From Owenia fusiformis (taxonomy: Eukaryota > Annelida > Polychaeta > Sabellida > Oweniidae): a DNA stretch of 64,000 nt. The DNA is taken from NCBI GenBank assembly GCA_903813345.2, contig CAIIXF020000006.1, forward strand, positions 31,230,024-31,294,023, written 5' to 3'. The notes under the pieces are model-generated. The model saw nothing but the letters and a program-made list of their open reading frames with translations. It was not told the DNA's origin and made no database searches. Below are positions 37,901-47,956 of this stretch, piece by piece. The translations under genes were made by a program, and so were the position numbers. The number at the start of each line of letters is the position of its first letter. Position 1 is the stretch's first letter.

Positions 37901-40900
37901 TGCAAGGCGCTAAATCTTAATACAATCTATCCCAGCATCAAGTGCAGGCAATTGAGAGAGGGTTCTCTACAATGAAGTTAACAAAAACAAACAGGAGGAC
38001 AAAACTTAGCTTTCCCCAAGTCGGTATTTTACTTATCTGATCTTGAATTACTACCGCCTTGTACAACCCAATACATCTCTGATTATGCTAAAAGATTCAA
38101 CGGTTTCGAGATTTCCATAAATACCTACGCTATCAGGGGTATCGCGAAACCTTATTGATTGACAGATATCGCGTGGACACGACGTGTGACTTCAGGCTGA
38201 ATGACCAATCAAAACGTTATCTACGACTTGAAATTCAATGATCTGATCGAGTTTAGTTAGAGTTACAACTTACAATATATTATGCAATAAATGTACATTG
38301 GAAGGTAAGAGATTAAATCATGCGATTCAATGTTGATTTAAAACCATGACGTAGAATAATGGAAATAACGTCACAACGCATGCGCGTAAATCGACATTTC
38401 ATGGTCCGAAGATTTCAATGGAGAGCAGTCTTCATCAAAATTTAAAATCTTAATAACTTTTTAGCAAATAATTTATTTTCTTAGGATTCAACGGATCCTT
38501 GTTAGACCCAACGAAGTGTTCATTTTGATATATAAAACAGCAAAATCCATCCACAGATCTTTCGGCCTTTTAATGATTTAATTTTCGGGATATTTTGCTA
38601 AAATCCACCATTGGCCGCCATTATAGACTTTGAAAAAACCCAAATCCTCATCATTTCATATCATTCGTTAAGTGATCTGAACAACTCCAATCGCTTAGGA
38701 TTCAACGGATTCTAAGAGATCAAAGCTAATACAATATGTTGACAACCCCCGTTTCAATATTTGCCGCATAATCTTTCGGCCTTTTAGGTTATAAATTTGT
38801 CAATATTTTGATTTTCGACCAAAAATGCACGAAGACCTAGTCCAATGTAGCGGGTCATGTTGTCGTCGATCGGTGATTGAATCTCAGCCTACATGTTCAG
38901 TGATCGTTTCAACGTTTATTGTTGAAATCTTCTCACCTCCGGTTATCCGATCGATGCTCCGGCATCCACTAAACTCTGATTGATATTTATCTGATAAAAG
39001 ATTTGTATTTTCATGATGAATTCGTGCAAGATTTGTTCCTGAAAACAGGCCTGTCAACTGTCCCGCAATTTGCGTATTTGTCACGCATTTGCTGAAGAAT
39101 TTGAAGTCACGCCAGTTTTTTTTGCGTGACAGAAAATGTCACGCAAAATACGCATTTTACCTGGTAATTGTCACGCAAAAATATTTCTGTAGAAATTTTT
39201 TCGAAATATGTTTACGATACGGTAAAAATACGAACGCCGGAAAAAACCGAACGTAATTTGTTCGGAATTGTCACGCGAATCCCGTATGTGTCACGCATGT
39301 TCATTGGAAATTTTTCGTACCTACCTCCCCCCCCCCCCCCCCCGTTGATGACATTGCGAGCGTAGCGAGCGCGAAAAATTTGAGGTGTTCAAAGTTTGGC
39401 AAAGGTGCTCAAACTTTGGCCAAAGGTGTGTAAAAGTTGGCCAAAGGTGTTCAAAATTTGGACAAAAGTGTTCAGATTTGGACTTAGGTGTCCAACATTT
39501 TGAAGTCACTCATATTAGGTGGTCCCAAGTTGACAGCCCTGTGAAAAGTCCCGGTGAAAAATGTACTTGCTTTTGACCGTGCATAATAATGAGCTATCGT
39601 CGTTGATTGGTCAAATTTTACCGACATAAACATTGGGTCGGCAAAGCACGTGGCTTTCTCTTGAGTACAAGGCGGTCATAATAGAAATCAAGATAAATAA
39701 AAGAGACCGACTTGGGCAAGGCTAGACAAAACTGTCAAATAAAAAACTGTGTGCTTTAATGAAAGTTAAACTCGGAACACCAGCCATTGATCAATTCAGT
39801 CCTAACAATTCCATTGATCATTAGAGGAATGTGTGTAAGAGAAGGGAGAGACTTGGTCTGACAAGGATGAAAATGAAGGACAGGGATATGGGTGGGACAG
39901 GTACTGATGTGAATGATAGTGTACCAGAGGAAAGGGAAGATGACAGTGTGAAACTGGATGAAGGTAAGGATGCTTGTGTGATTGATTCTGAGGATGAGAA
40001 TGTGAATGTGGGTGCAAATGTGAATGTTGAGAATGATGTAGTGGATGATGAGTCAGAGGAAGAGGGATTTGAATCTGAGTGTGACATGTCCGAAGAACAT
40101 GTCATTGACAAACTTAAACTCATAATGAAAAATATGTAACACTAAAACATGTACAACATGTATAGGCCTAATGCATGAAATAAAGTGCTACAGTTATTAA
40201 TTTGACTTTTAGTATTAATTAATATGTATTTTTATATACTGCAAGATGAATGATTTATTCCCTCCCCCTGGTGTATGTATTTCATTTAATTTATTTTTTA
40301 AAAAATTGTCCAGTGTTTTTTTTAAACTGACTGGTCAAAATTTTGACCAGTCAAAAAAGATTTGTCCAGAGTGTTTTAAAGTGACTGGACAAATTTGTCC
40401 AGACACCAAAAATGCTTATTTCCAACACTGACATAATCACTTTGTAGTTAATAACACTTGCAACATAACCACTTTGCAATTAATACTTGCAACATAACCA
40501 CCTTGCAGTTAATACTTGCAACATAACCACTTTGCAGTTAATACTTGCAACATAATCACTTTGCAGCTAATAACACTTGCAACATAATCACTTTGCAGGT
40601 TAAAACTTGCAACATAATCACTTTGCAGTTAATAACACTTGCAACATAACCACTTTGCAATTAATACTTGCAACATAACCACTTTGCAGTTAATACTTGC
40701 AACATAACCACCTTGCAGTTAATACTTGCAACATAACCACTTTGCAGTTAATAACACTTGCAACATAACCACTTTGCATTTAATAACTTTTGCAACATAA
40801 CCACTTTGCAGTTAATAACACTTGCAACATAACCACTTTGCAGTTAATAACACTTGCAACATAATCACTTTGCAGTTAATACTTGCAACATAACCACTTT

Positions 40901-43900
40901 GCAGTTAATACTTGCAACATAATCACTTTGCAGCTAATAACACTTGCAACATAATCACTTTGCAGGTTAAAACTTGCAACATAATCACTTTGCAGTTAAT
41001 AACACTTGCAACATAACCACTTTGCAATTAATACTTGCAACATAACCACTTTGCAGTTAATACTTGCAACATAATCACTTTGCAGTCACTAACACTTGCA
41101 ACATAACCACTTTGCAGTTAATAACACTTGCAACATAATCACTTTGCAGTTAATACTTGCAACATAATCACTTTGCAGTTAATACTTGCATAACTTGCAA
41201 CATAACCACTTTCCAGTTAATAACACTTGCAACATAACCACTTTGCATTTAATAACACTTGCAACATAACCACTTTCAACATAACCACTTTGCAGTTAAT
41301 AACACAAACAACATAACCACTTTGCAGTTAATACTTGCAACACAATCACTTTGCAGTTAAAAACACTTGCAACATAACCACTTTGCAGTTAATACTTGCA
41401 TCATAATCACTTTGCAGTTAAAAACACTTGCAACATAACCACTTTGCAGTTAATAACACTTGCAACATAACCACTTTGCAGTTAATAACACTAACAACAT
41501 AACCACTTTGCAGTTTATACTTGCAACATAACCACTTTGCAGTTAATACTTGCAACATAATCACTTTGCAGTTAATACTTGCATAACTTGCAACATAACC
41601 ACTTTCCAGTTAATAACACTTGCAACATAACCACTTTGCATTTAATAACACTTGCAACATAACCACTTTCAACATAACCACTTTGCAGTTAATAACACAA
41701 ACAACATAACCACTTTGCAGTTAATACTTGCAACATAATCACTTTGCAGTTAAAAACACTTGCAACATAACCACTTTGCAGTTAATACTTGCATCATAAT
41801 CACTTTGCAGTTAAAAACACTTGCAACATAACCACTTTGCAGTTAATAACACTTGCAACATAACCACATTGCAGTTAATAACACTAACAACATAACCACT
41901 TTGCAGTTAATACTTGCAACATAATCACTGCAGTTAATACTTGCATAACTTGCAACATAAACACATTGCAGTTAATGCTTGCAACATAATCACTTGGCAG
42001 TTAATAACACTTGCAACATAACCGCTTTGCAGTTAATAACACTTGCAACATAACCACTTTGCAGTTAATAACACTTGCAACATAACCACTTTGCAGTTAA
42101 TAACACTTGCAACATAACCACTTTGCAGTTAATAACACTTGCAACATAACCACTTTGCGGTTAATAACACTTTCAACATAACCACTTTGCAGTTAATAAC
42201 ATTTGCAATTTAAGCACTTTGCAGTTAATAACACTTGCAACATAACCACTTTGCAGTTAATAACACTTGCAATTCAACCACTTTGCAGTTAATACTTGCA
42301 ACATAACCACTTTGCAGTTAATAACACTTGCAATTTAACCACTTTGCAGTTAATACTTGCAACATAATCACTTTGCAGTTAAAAACACTTGCAACATAAC
42401 CACTTTGCAGTTAATACTTGCATCATAATCACTTTGCAGTTAAAAACACTTGCAACATAACCACTTTGCAGTTAATAACACTTGCAACATAACCACATTG
42501 CAGTTAATAACACTAACAACATAACCACTTTGCAGTTAATACTTGCAACATAATCACTTTGCAGTTAATACTTGCATAACTTGCAACATAAACACATTGC
42601 AGTTAATGCTTGCAACATAATCACTTGGCAGTTAATAACACTTGCAACATAACCGCTTTGCAGTTAATAACACTTGCAACATAACCACTTTGCAGTTAAT
42701 AACACTTGCAACATAACCACTTTGCAGTTAATAACACTTGCAACATAACCACTTTGCAGTTAATAACACTTGCAACATAACCACTTTGCGGTTAATAACA
42801 CTTTCAACATAACCACTTTGCAGTTAATAACATTTGCAATTTAAGCACTTTGCAGTTAATAACACTTGCAACATAACCACTTTGCAGTTAATAACACTTG
42901 CAATTCAACCACTTTGCAGTTAATACTTGCAACATAACCACTTTGCAGTTAATAACACTTGCAATTTAACCACTTTGCAGTTAATACTTGCAACATAATC
43001 ACTTTGCAGTTAATAACACTTGCAACATAACCACTTTGCAGTTAATAACACTTGCAACATAACCACTTTGCAGTTAATAACACTTGCAACATAACCACTT
43101 TGCATTTAATAACACTTGCAACATAACCACTTTGCAGTTAATAACACTTGCAACATAACCACTTTGCAGTTAATAACACTTGCAACATAACCGCTTTGCA
43201 GTTAATAACACTTGCAACATAACCACTTTGCAGTTAATAACAATTGCAATTTAAGCACTTTGCAGTTAATAACACTTGCAACATAACCACTTTCCAGTTA
43301 ATAACACTTGCAACATAACCACTTTGCAGTTAATAACACTTGCAACATAACCACTTTGCAGTTAATAACACTTGCAACATAACCACTTTGCAGTTAATAA
43401 CACTTGCAATATAACCACTTTGCAGTTAATAACACTTGCAATTTAACCACTTTGCAGTTAATACTAGCAACATAATCACTTTGCAGTTAATAACACTTGC
43501 AACATAACCACTTTGCAGTTAATAACACTTGCAACATAACCACTTTGCAGTTAATAACCATATTCTTTTGAAATGCATTGCTCAAATACATGCAAATGAT
43601 ACTATCTCAAACATCATATGATTGACTAAGAACTAATCACATGTTAGGTGATATATCAATCAAATTATCTCTAACCATATGCTAAGCTGCTAAGTTTTGC
43701 TAAATTTTTTCAACTGGGTGCAATATTTTTTTAGCCGAAAGAAATAGACCTATTACATCAGTTGTGGCAAACATAAAGTCAGTTGTTTAAATATAACAAA
43801 AGTAGGCTATGTTACACCGATAAATGCCCATCAAAGATAAATCATGATCAGCTTAAATGTTCTTGCATGTTTAATTCAATTTCAGCTTTATTTCCTAATA

Positions 43901-46900
43901 CCGAATTATCTTGAATAGAAAGACTCACATACTTTAAAAACGCAAACCATACTATTACATGAAAGACCTTGGCAACTTGAATGACAAAAATCAAAAAAAA
44001 TATATATATGAAAAAAATAATTGGGTAAGAATAGGTTTAATTCATTAACTGCTATGGGGTGAGCTGTTTCTGTACATTGCAATTGCATTTACAGACTTGG
44101 TCTCCAGCAGCTTTAAAACTTCATGTATATTAATGATAGTCTTAAAGTGATGAGTTAAAAGCTAATGTCCATTCTGATCATAGCAATCCCAGTCAACATT
44201 AGACAATTGCAGTGCATCAAAGGAGTTTCCAATCCAGAAACATTTTTCCACCTTTACCCACACAAACAAACATTTATTCCATTTCAAACGTTAGAATATA
44301 TGGCTGCAATTTAAATGCGAAAGATTCATAGGCAAGGCATGTCTCATTCCAGCCAATCCCGTCACAGTATTTCATATAACTGCACTGCATTATATTACAC
44401 AGGCAAATTACATCTGACCCCGTACAAGCCCGTATTGAGCTCGTTGTGTCAATGGAGCCTGTACAACCTTGTTTGGGCCTCGTTACGAGTCTCATAATTA
44501 CTTGTAATTTTCGAGTCTTTTAAGAGCTTATGATTACAAGGCTCGTAATAGCCCGTAACGAGCCCCATATTAAATCGTAATTTTCGATCCCCGTACTTGC
44601 TCGTACGGTGCCTTTTACGAGGCCCGTAATAGCTCATAATATTCGAGCCTTGTACTTGCCTGTGCGATGCCTGTAACAAGGCCCGTAATAGCTCGTAATA
44701 TTCGAGCCTTGTACTTGCCTGTGTGATGCCCGTAACAAGGCCCATAATGGCTCGTCATTTTCGAGCACTGTACTTGCCTGTACAGGGCTAGTAACTACGC
44801 TCGTAATTGCTCGTTTATTTTGATGAAAAATTCTTGATCAATGAAATAAATCAAATCTACCCATATTCAAGGTCTTCTTGACACGCGCATGGTATCTTAC
44901 AAACATAATGATAGATAGAACGTTTAGGGAAAGCGGGGCTGTAATCTAATGACAATATCACCGGGAAATGATTAAAAGGTACGTGAGCAATTTTTCTGTC
45001 CAGGATTATTGGTATCGGGAGAAGATTCCTGGGGATTTAGGATGATAATGATTGTCAATATCGGCAGAAATTTGGTAGGTTCGGGGGTTTTCTTGGTAGC
45101 TAATTAAAATAGATGTTAGCCTTGATGAAATAACCAAACTTCGATATATTTTGATACCAGGTCCATGATCGTTGGATACGTCTCTGCACTATTTATCCAA
45201 CCATTAATGTGCAGCAAAGCTGTGGCCTTTTGTAATTTAGGGAGTTTCAGCCATGTTTATTCTTCCGAAAATAACATGGCAGAGAAGCATCAAAATATAA
45301 GAGGCCACAGATATGATACAGTGCGCGAAATAGACGTCCGACATCGGCCATTGGCCTGACAAAATTATAGATGGCTTGTTTTGATAAAAACACCCAGACA
45401 TTTTGGCCTGCTAGACATTTGTGGCATTCGTTAGATTGCCCATGAATAGAACTTACATATCAGTCCAGATCCTCCGAATTCCCTGCGTTTTCGGCTTATT
45501 TCATGACTTTTGTTGAAGATTGAAAAACATTTCAAAATATTTTTGTTTGGTACCGAAGCACAAGATATAACGTGACTTTCGATTGGCTGTTGTTGTTTGT
45601 TGAAATTACGGTGATTTTGATTGGCTATGAATGACTCATTTCTTAATTGTCGTTCGCAAATTGAGTGCATTATCAGTATGCCGGATGTAGGAAAGAAATT
45701 GAAAAATCGAGCCGGCATCTAAGTCGAAAAAGTCGGCAGTTTGGAAGTATTTTGGGACTCCGATATCACAAGGTAAACGAATTGGTGATAGTACACCATG
45801 CAGACTATGTGAAATGCCGATCACATTCGCGGCAGATGCTTTATATTTGATTTAATTGACGTATTTCTGAATGTGATTTTGAAAAGTGAAACTGAAAGTG
45901 AAAGTGAAACTGTCATCATCAGACGATTGTATCATTTTTAGTGTTCTGTCTGTCCCGTCCCGTCCCGAAAGTACCGTATCCCGAGACCATTTGTACCGAT
46001 CCAAACCGTACCGAATTTTTTTGACCGTGACACCAATAATATATACCTTGAATTTTAGTGGAGTCTGTGTACATAATATGTGTTTTTGAATACCTTGAAG
46101 CTTCTGAGTTCTGAGCAATTCTAAACCGACCAAAATCAGTACAATTTAGTTTGATCAATATGTACATGTTCCTCATGTTTTTGCAAGGTGAATCTAGGGG
46201 GGAATCAACACACTCAGGCTGTTGGTTAAGTCATCAAGTACAGTATAGTGAATGATACATGACATGCAATATGCAATTAGTTTTATCTTTGTTAATATTG
46301 TACTAAACTAAATCTCAATTTAGAGTGGTTGTGGAGAAATATGGTAAGTGAAATTTTTGGCCAGAGAAGGAAGAAACAGCCTGCCAAAAATTGGCCTGAG
46401 AGAAAATAATATGGCTTGTTAAAATCTGGCAGGCCTGCCAAAATATCTAGGTTAAAAAAATCCTTATTTCATGCACTGTGATAGCTAAACTACAAAACAA
46501 ACTAAAATATACAAAAGTATGTATAAATGTTTCTATTATTCTATTCTTAAATGTTTCTATATCAGATTCAGTATACTGTTTCAATATAGTCCTTTGATTG
46601 TTTTTTAAATTCAAAGTAGACTAGTCTAGAGTCCATTTCACTGCTTCATTTCGTCAGTAGAACGGCAAAAATAAGAAATTGGGAGACCATTGTGCAATAA
46701 TATATGGAAAAGTATATTCATAATGTACATGAATGACATTTGTGTATTTCAGATTTTTTAGTTTTTTGTGCAATAAGCCTGGGCCGTCTTGTAATTTGAA
46801 GAATTTCAGCCATGTTAATCTTATTGAAAATAACATGGCAGAGAAACATCCAAATATAAGAGGACACACACTTTATAAGCCAAACTAAAAGCAATCCAAG

Positions 46901-47883
46901 ATATACAAATGTCATTCATGTAAATTATGAATATACTTTTCCATATATAATTGCACAAAGGTCTCCCAATTTCTTATTTTTGCCGTTCTACTGACGAAAT
47001 GAACAGCTGAAATCAAGGTTAGATCAAGTTCTAAACATTTAAAATTTTACTGTAGTATTCGAACTAGACTATATCCTATTTAGTCTGAATTATATTCAGA
47101 CTATAAGGCACCTATGTTAGAGTTTGGTAAAATGAAATATTTGTTTACATAGGAAGTGCTATTCAAAATGGCCGATTGGTAAAATTAATTTGCACATTTT
47201 CACTTCAACTAGCTTTATTTCCACTTGACAATATGCTGTGTTACTTTTAATTGCATTTAATTGTACCTTACTATTTAATTGAAATTTTGTAATGTTTATT
47301 TTATTGAAGAAATGGTTCCTCTAATTGATAATTTTGTGCAAAAAATTTCACTGCAATTTCCACAGGAAAGTAGTACATCATAACAGACTGACTTCTAGTC
47401 AGTCTGTTGGATACATACTAGTATTCGAACCATGTTACCACAACTGAACTCTTCTTATATTCCCTATATATGCATGATCTGACAAAACAGTGACTCACCT
47501 CTGATGGGTGGAGCGGCTAAGCCCACAACATTTGGCATATCTCCTCTGATGACAAGTTTTTTACTTTTGTAGTATTGATCTGCTTCGTTGTCCACAACTA
47601 ACAACTTTGTCTCGTCCAAACTGCCATTGTAACCTGCTTTAATCCTAACCACAACTTGCTGATGATTTTCATTTCCAATATTCACATCATTCACTTCAAC
47701 GATTCTATCTCCTGGTTTCAAGCCTGCACTTTCGGCTGGAGAATCGGGGTCAACTTTACCAATAAATTGTCCGGCCTTCCCTTTTTCTGCATGTAAGTTG
47801 AACCCATAGCCATTAAAATCTGCCCATTTTCGCAAATGTGAAGCTCTGGGCTTTGGTGCATCGTCTGGAACCATACTAGACAT
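22503..47883 (-). CDS. NHERF: NHERF-like PDZ scaffold protein, five coding exons
   Basis: Exons in order of translation are 47883-47499, 35785-35673, 29697-29287, 26290-25913 and 22913-22503. Phases join exactly (1 then 0,0,0), giving 1698 nt, 565 residues plus a stop. Residues about 20-110 form one PDZ domain of the NHERF type (carboxylate loop GYGF, then [23 protein letters not shown] and LLVVD). Residues 130-530 are low-complexity Glu/Pro/Thr/Val-rich, with proline motifs. The last 30 residues are basic then amphipathic ([23 protein letters not shown]), resembling the ezrin/radixin/moesin-binding tail of NHERF1. Vertebrate NHERF1/2 have two PDZ domains; here only one is seen. Expected role, from the family: linking membrane transporters or receptors to cortical actin. 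Introns are large and repeat-filled. The exon 4 donor is the least certain border. Confidence 0.85.
22914..25912 (-). other. NHERF-like intron 4
   Basis: About 3 kb of AT-rich sequence. It contains a 795-bp element with inverted ends (24762-25556), described separately. The rest has no recognised gene or repeat. In the read-through form of exon 4 part of it would be transcribed 3' UTR. Confidence 0.5.
24762..25556. mobile_element. 795-bp MITE-like DNA element, ~50-bp TIRs, ACT flanks
   Basis: The left end AGAGAATTTTCGTTATAAGT and the right end ACTTATAACGAAAATTCTCT are exact inverses over 19-20 bases. The match resumes inward through ACTTATACGTATACTTATA against TATAAGTATACGTATAAGT. ACT precedes the left end (24759-24761) and follows the right end (25557-25559), consistent with a 3-bp target duplication. 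There is no open frame of note, so it is non-autonomous. A 3-bp duplication would fit a Harbinger-like or similar superfamily, but the family is not identified. Confidence 0.75.
25889..26290 (-). CDS. NHERF: Read-through form of exon 4 with early stop
   Basis: Without use of the 25912 donor the product ends VEVGTERVS, lacking the proline heptads and the ERM-like tail. Whether this is a real isoform cannot be told from sequence. It is listed because the donor is only moderately good. Confidence 0.3.
   Translation of the reverse strand, partial: VPYDRTPEDEVTYDEAEPEPVMNFEIDDHEDDNNENIQREAEAYEQVEFIPPPPPAHSVSDEEDEGHTVVIQTHDVEYDDDTADPTTYDEPQPTEDEVVAQFNMATDEKENSEYDEEENNNYEEVEVGTERVS
25913..26290 (-). 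CDS. NHERF: NHERF-like exon 4: acidic linker
   Basis: Starts [20 protein letters not shown] after a GATTAG acceptor. It is very rich in Asp/Glu/Tyr/Asn, with an [11 protein letters not shown] motif that could bind EVH1, WW or SH3 domains. A donor GAG|GTGGGA at 25912/25907 gives 126 codons in phase 0-0 and joins smoothly to exon 5. If not spliced, the frame runs on for six residues and stops (TGA, 25889-25891). Another in-phase donor (GAG|GTTGAG) lies six bases upstream. Confidence 0.78.
26291..29286 (-). other. NHERF-like intron 3, no gene seen
   Basis: About 3 kb of unique-looking AT-rich sequence. Short open frames on both strands have no domain, signal or splice support. No repeat boundaries were recognised. 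Confidence 0.5.
29287..29697 (-). CDS. NHERF: NHERF-like exon 3: Thr/Val/Glu-rich linker
   Basis: 137 codons, phase 0-0, from TATAG|TCTGGGG to GAG|GTAGGG. Contains [10 protein letters not shown] blocks at the start, middle and end, and two copies of an EP(V/I)PELQKxE segment separated by an Ala-rich stretch ([18 protein letters not shown]). These repeats suggest growth by internal duplication. No folded domain is apparent; it is probably an extended spacer. Confidence 0.82.
29959..31618. mobile_element. Satellite-carrying element with 11-bp TIRs (TGTCCCCACCA)
   Basis: Begins TGTCCCCACCA (29959-29969) and ends TGGTGGGGACA (31608-31618), an exact inverse. The interior has about six tandem units near 163 bp containing GGAAAATCCAAAATGGC, CAGAATGCCAAAAAACTAATC and GTAGACAAGACTTTACAG. 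Near the right end are a GGACGGACAGACGGACGG microsatellite (31500-31575) and a subterminal hairpin (CCCCACACTATGTGGTGGGG). Organisation and terminal motif parallel the element at 1241-4796, so the two are probably related families. No transposase is present. Confidence 0.7.
32236..32392. mobile_element. Short MITE-like element with inverted ends
   Basis: Left TTTAATACCTCACT and right AGTGAGGTATTAAA are inverse to each other around about 130 bp of AT-rich sequence. No coding content. Confidence 0.5.
32440..33004. mobile_element. Hairpin-ended repeat element, inverted relative of 20357-21034
   Basis: Right end TATCCCTCCAAACTTTG followed by TTCGATGGGATA is the inverse of the left end at 20357. 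Tandem units of roughly 155-160 bp hold the same AAAATGGCC/GGC boxes and CATGCTTATGAGATTTCACA-like pieces in reverse order. The left limit is uncertain. Confidence 0.55.
35673..35785 (-). CDS. NHERF: NHERF-like exon 2: short acidic/Thr-rich linker
   Basis: Takes one base from exon 1 (G|GT) and reads [19 protein letters not shown], then [18 protein letters not shown], ending phase 0 at CAG|GTACG. The TETV repeats resemble those of exons 3 and 5. The splice sites are TTTTCAG and GTACGT. Confidence 0.8.
37060..37460. repeat. 29/32-bp tandem array, left part
   Basis: Units of CTTGCAACATAACCACTTTG + CAGTTAATA (29 bp), or the same plus ACA (32 bp). The array stops at the transposon starting at 37461 and resumes at 40431, so both parts were once one array. 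Confidence 0.92.
39046..39541. mobile_element. Nested 496-bp element, CAGGSCTGTCAAC ends, TGAAAA flanks
   Basis: Left CAGGCCTGTCAAC and right GTTGACAGCCCTG are inverse with one mismatch. TGAAAA is present at 39040-39045 and 39542-39547. The interior has repeated TGTCACGCA/TGCGTGACA boxes (39060-39300), an 18-C tract near 39325, a GCGAGCGTAGCGAGCGCG stretch and GTGTTCAAA(A/G)TTTGG tandem pieces (39383-39480). There is no coding capacity. Confidence 0.72.
39831..40139 (+). CDS. Acidic open frame at the end of the DNA transposon
   Basis: About 102 codons from [10 protein letters not shown]. It begins basic, then becomes strongly Asp/Glu-rich ([35 protein letters not shown]), and ends KLKLIMKNM. 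An ATTAG acceptor-like site lies just upstream (39824) and an AATAAA at 40179-40184, so it could be the last exon of the element's own gene or of a captured host gene. There is no known domain. The GTGAATGTGGGTGC repetition makes part of it low-complexity, so it may not be coding. Confidence 0.35.
   Translation: MCKRRERLGLTRMKMKDRDMGGTGTDVNDSVPEEREDDSVKLDEGKDACVIDSEDENVNVGANVNVENDVVDDESEEEGFESECDMSEEHVIDKLKLIMKNM
40431..43557. repeat. 29/32-bp tandem array, right part, with higher-order duplications
   Basis: Roughly a hundred units of the same 29- and 32-bp types as at 37060. Unusual variants recur in blocks: TTTCCAGTTAATAACAC then CACTTTCAACATAACC and ACACAAACAACATAACC appear near 41200-41310 and again near 41600-41705. 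A second set (AAACACATTGCAGTTAATGC, ATCACTTGGCAG, ACCGCTTTGCAG) appears near 41955 and near 42590. Segments of about 390 and 630 bp have therefore been duplicated inside the array. Confidence 0.92.
43560..44399. other. Intronic sequence, no gene seen
   Basis: AT-rich, unique-looking. A GGGTGCAA scrap lies near 43717. Short open frames show no domains. Confidence 0.4.
44400..44815. repeat. TCGTAA-rich repeat, copy 1
   Basis: Begins ACAGGCAAATTACATCTGAC and continues with palindromic CTCGTAATTTTCGAG-type pieces. From about 44590 it becomes a tandem repeat of about 59-60 bp (ACAAGGCCCGTAATAGCTCG, TATTCGAGCC, TTGTACTTGCCTGTG) in three copies. An inverted copy of the family is at 52460-52765. Confidence 0.8.
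45205..45312. repeat. Dispersed ~105-bp repeat, copy 1
   Basis: Contains TTTCAGCCATGTTTATTCTT, AATAACATGGCAGAGAAGCA and TCAAAATATAAGAGG. A close copy is at 46766-46875, in the same orientation, inside a fold-back spacer. Confidence 0.7.
46645..47002. repeat. Fold-back element with ~105-bp arms
   Basis: TTCATTTCGTCAGTAGAACG at the left is mirrored by CGTTCTACTGACGAAATGAA at the right. The pairing continues through AATAAGAAATTGGGAGACC and AATGTACATGAATGACATTTG. The spacer (46755-46895) contains the second copy of the dispersed repeat at 45205. No coding content. Confidence 0.75.
47499..47883 (-). CDS. NHERF: NHERF-like exon 1: start codon and PDZ domain
   Basis: ATG at 47883 (context AAAATGT; a second Met is codon 4). 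It reads [20 protein letters not shown], then [20 protein letters not shown], and later [25 protein letters not shown] carboxylate-binding loop, the EKGK motif and LLVVD closely match NHERF PDZ1. The exon ends in phase 1 at ATCAGAG|GTGAGT. The whole PDZ domain lies in one exon. No signal peptide or membrane segment, as expected for a cytosolic adaptor. Confidence 0.9.
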
Positions 47884-47956
47884 TTTAAAAGAGTCTAACT
47901 AGATTATATTTCGAAAGTTTCAAATTATTTGGCTACCTGTCTTCGCCCACTTTAGT

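Larger units (their letters stand above)
37461..40430. mobile_element. DNA transposon (2.97 kb) inserted in the tandem array
   Basis: Left end CAGTGTGAGAAATAAGCACT and right end AATGCTTATTTCCAACACTG are imperfect inverted repeats (consensus CAGTGTTGGAAATAAGCA). The six bases ACATAA flank both sides (37455-37460 and 40431-40436). They fit a 6-bp target duplication, although the array itself is repetitive. Inside are a tandem doubling of about 49 bp (37697-37795), two related segments with TTAGGATTCAACGGAT and CTTTCGGCCTTTTA (38483-38575 and 38695-38790), a nested element (39046-39541), and one acidic open frame near the right end (39831-40139). No transposase domain is recognised. CAGTG ends would suit hAT, but hAT normally makes 8-bp duplications, so the superfamily is left open. 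Confidence 0.75.
35786..47498 (-). other. NHERF-like intron 1, 11.7 kb
   Basis: Contains the 29/32-bp tandem array (37060-37460 and 40431-43557), the DNA transposon that splits it (37461-40430), one TCGTAA-rich repeat (44400-44815), a dispersed 100-bp repeat (45205-45310) and a fold-back (46645-47002). The stretches 35786-37050, 43560-44400 and 45320-46640 hold no recognised gene. Confidence 0.5.

Noticed and set aside
40431-43557. CRISPR-like array (short repeats of about 30 bp)
   Set aside because: The units are contiguous with no unique spacers, and the setting is an animal intron; it is a simple tandem array.
45852-46176. Overlapping frames on both strands near 46000
   Set aside because: Arise from CCCGTCCCGTCCCG/GTACCG repeats and lack any domain.
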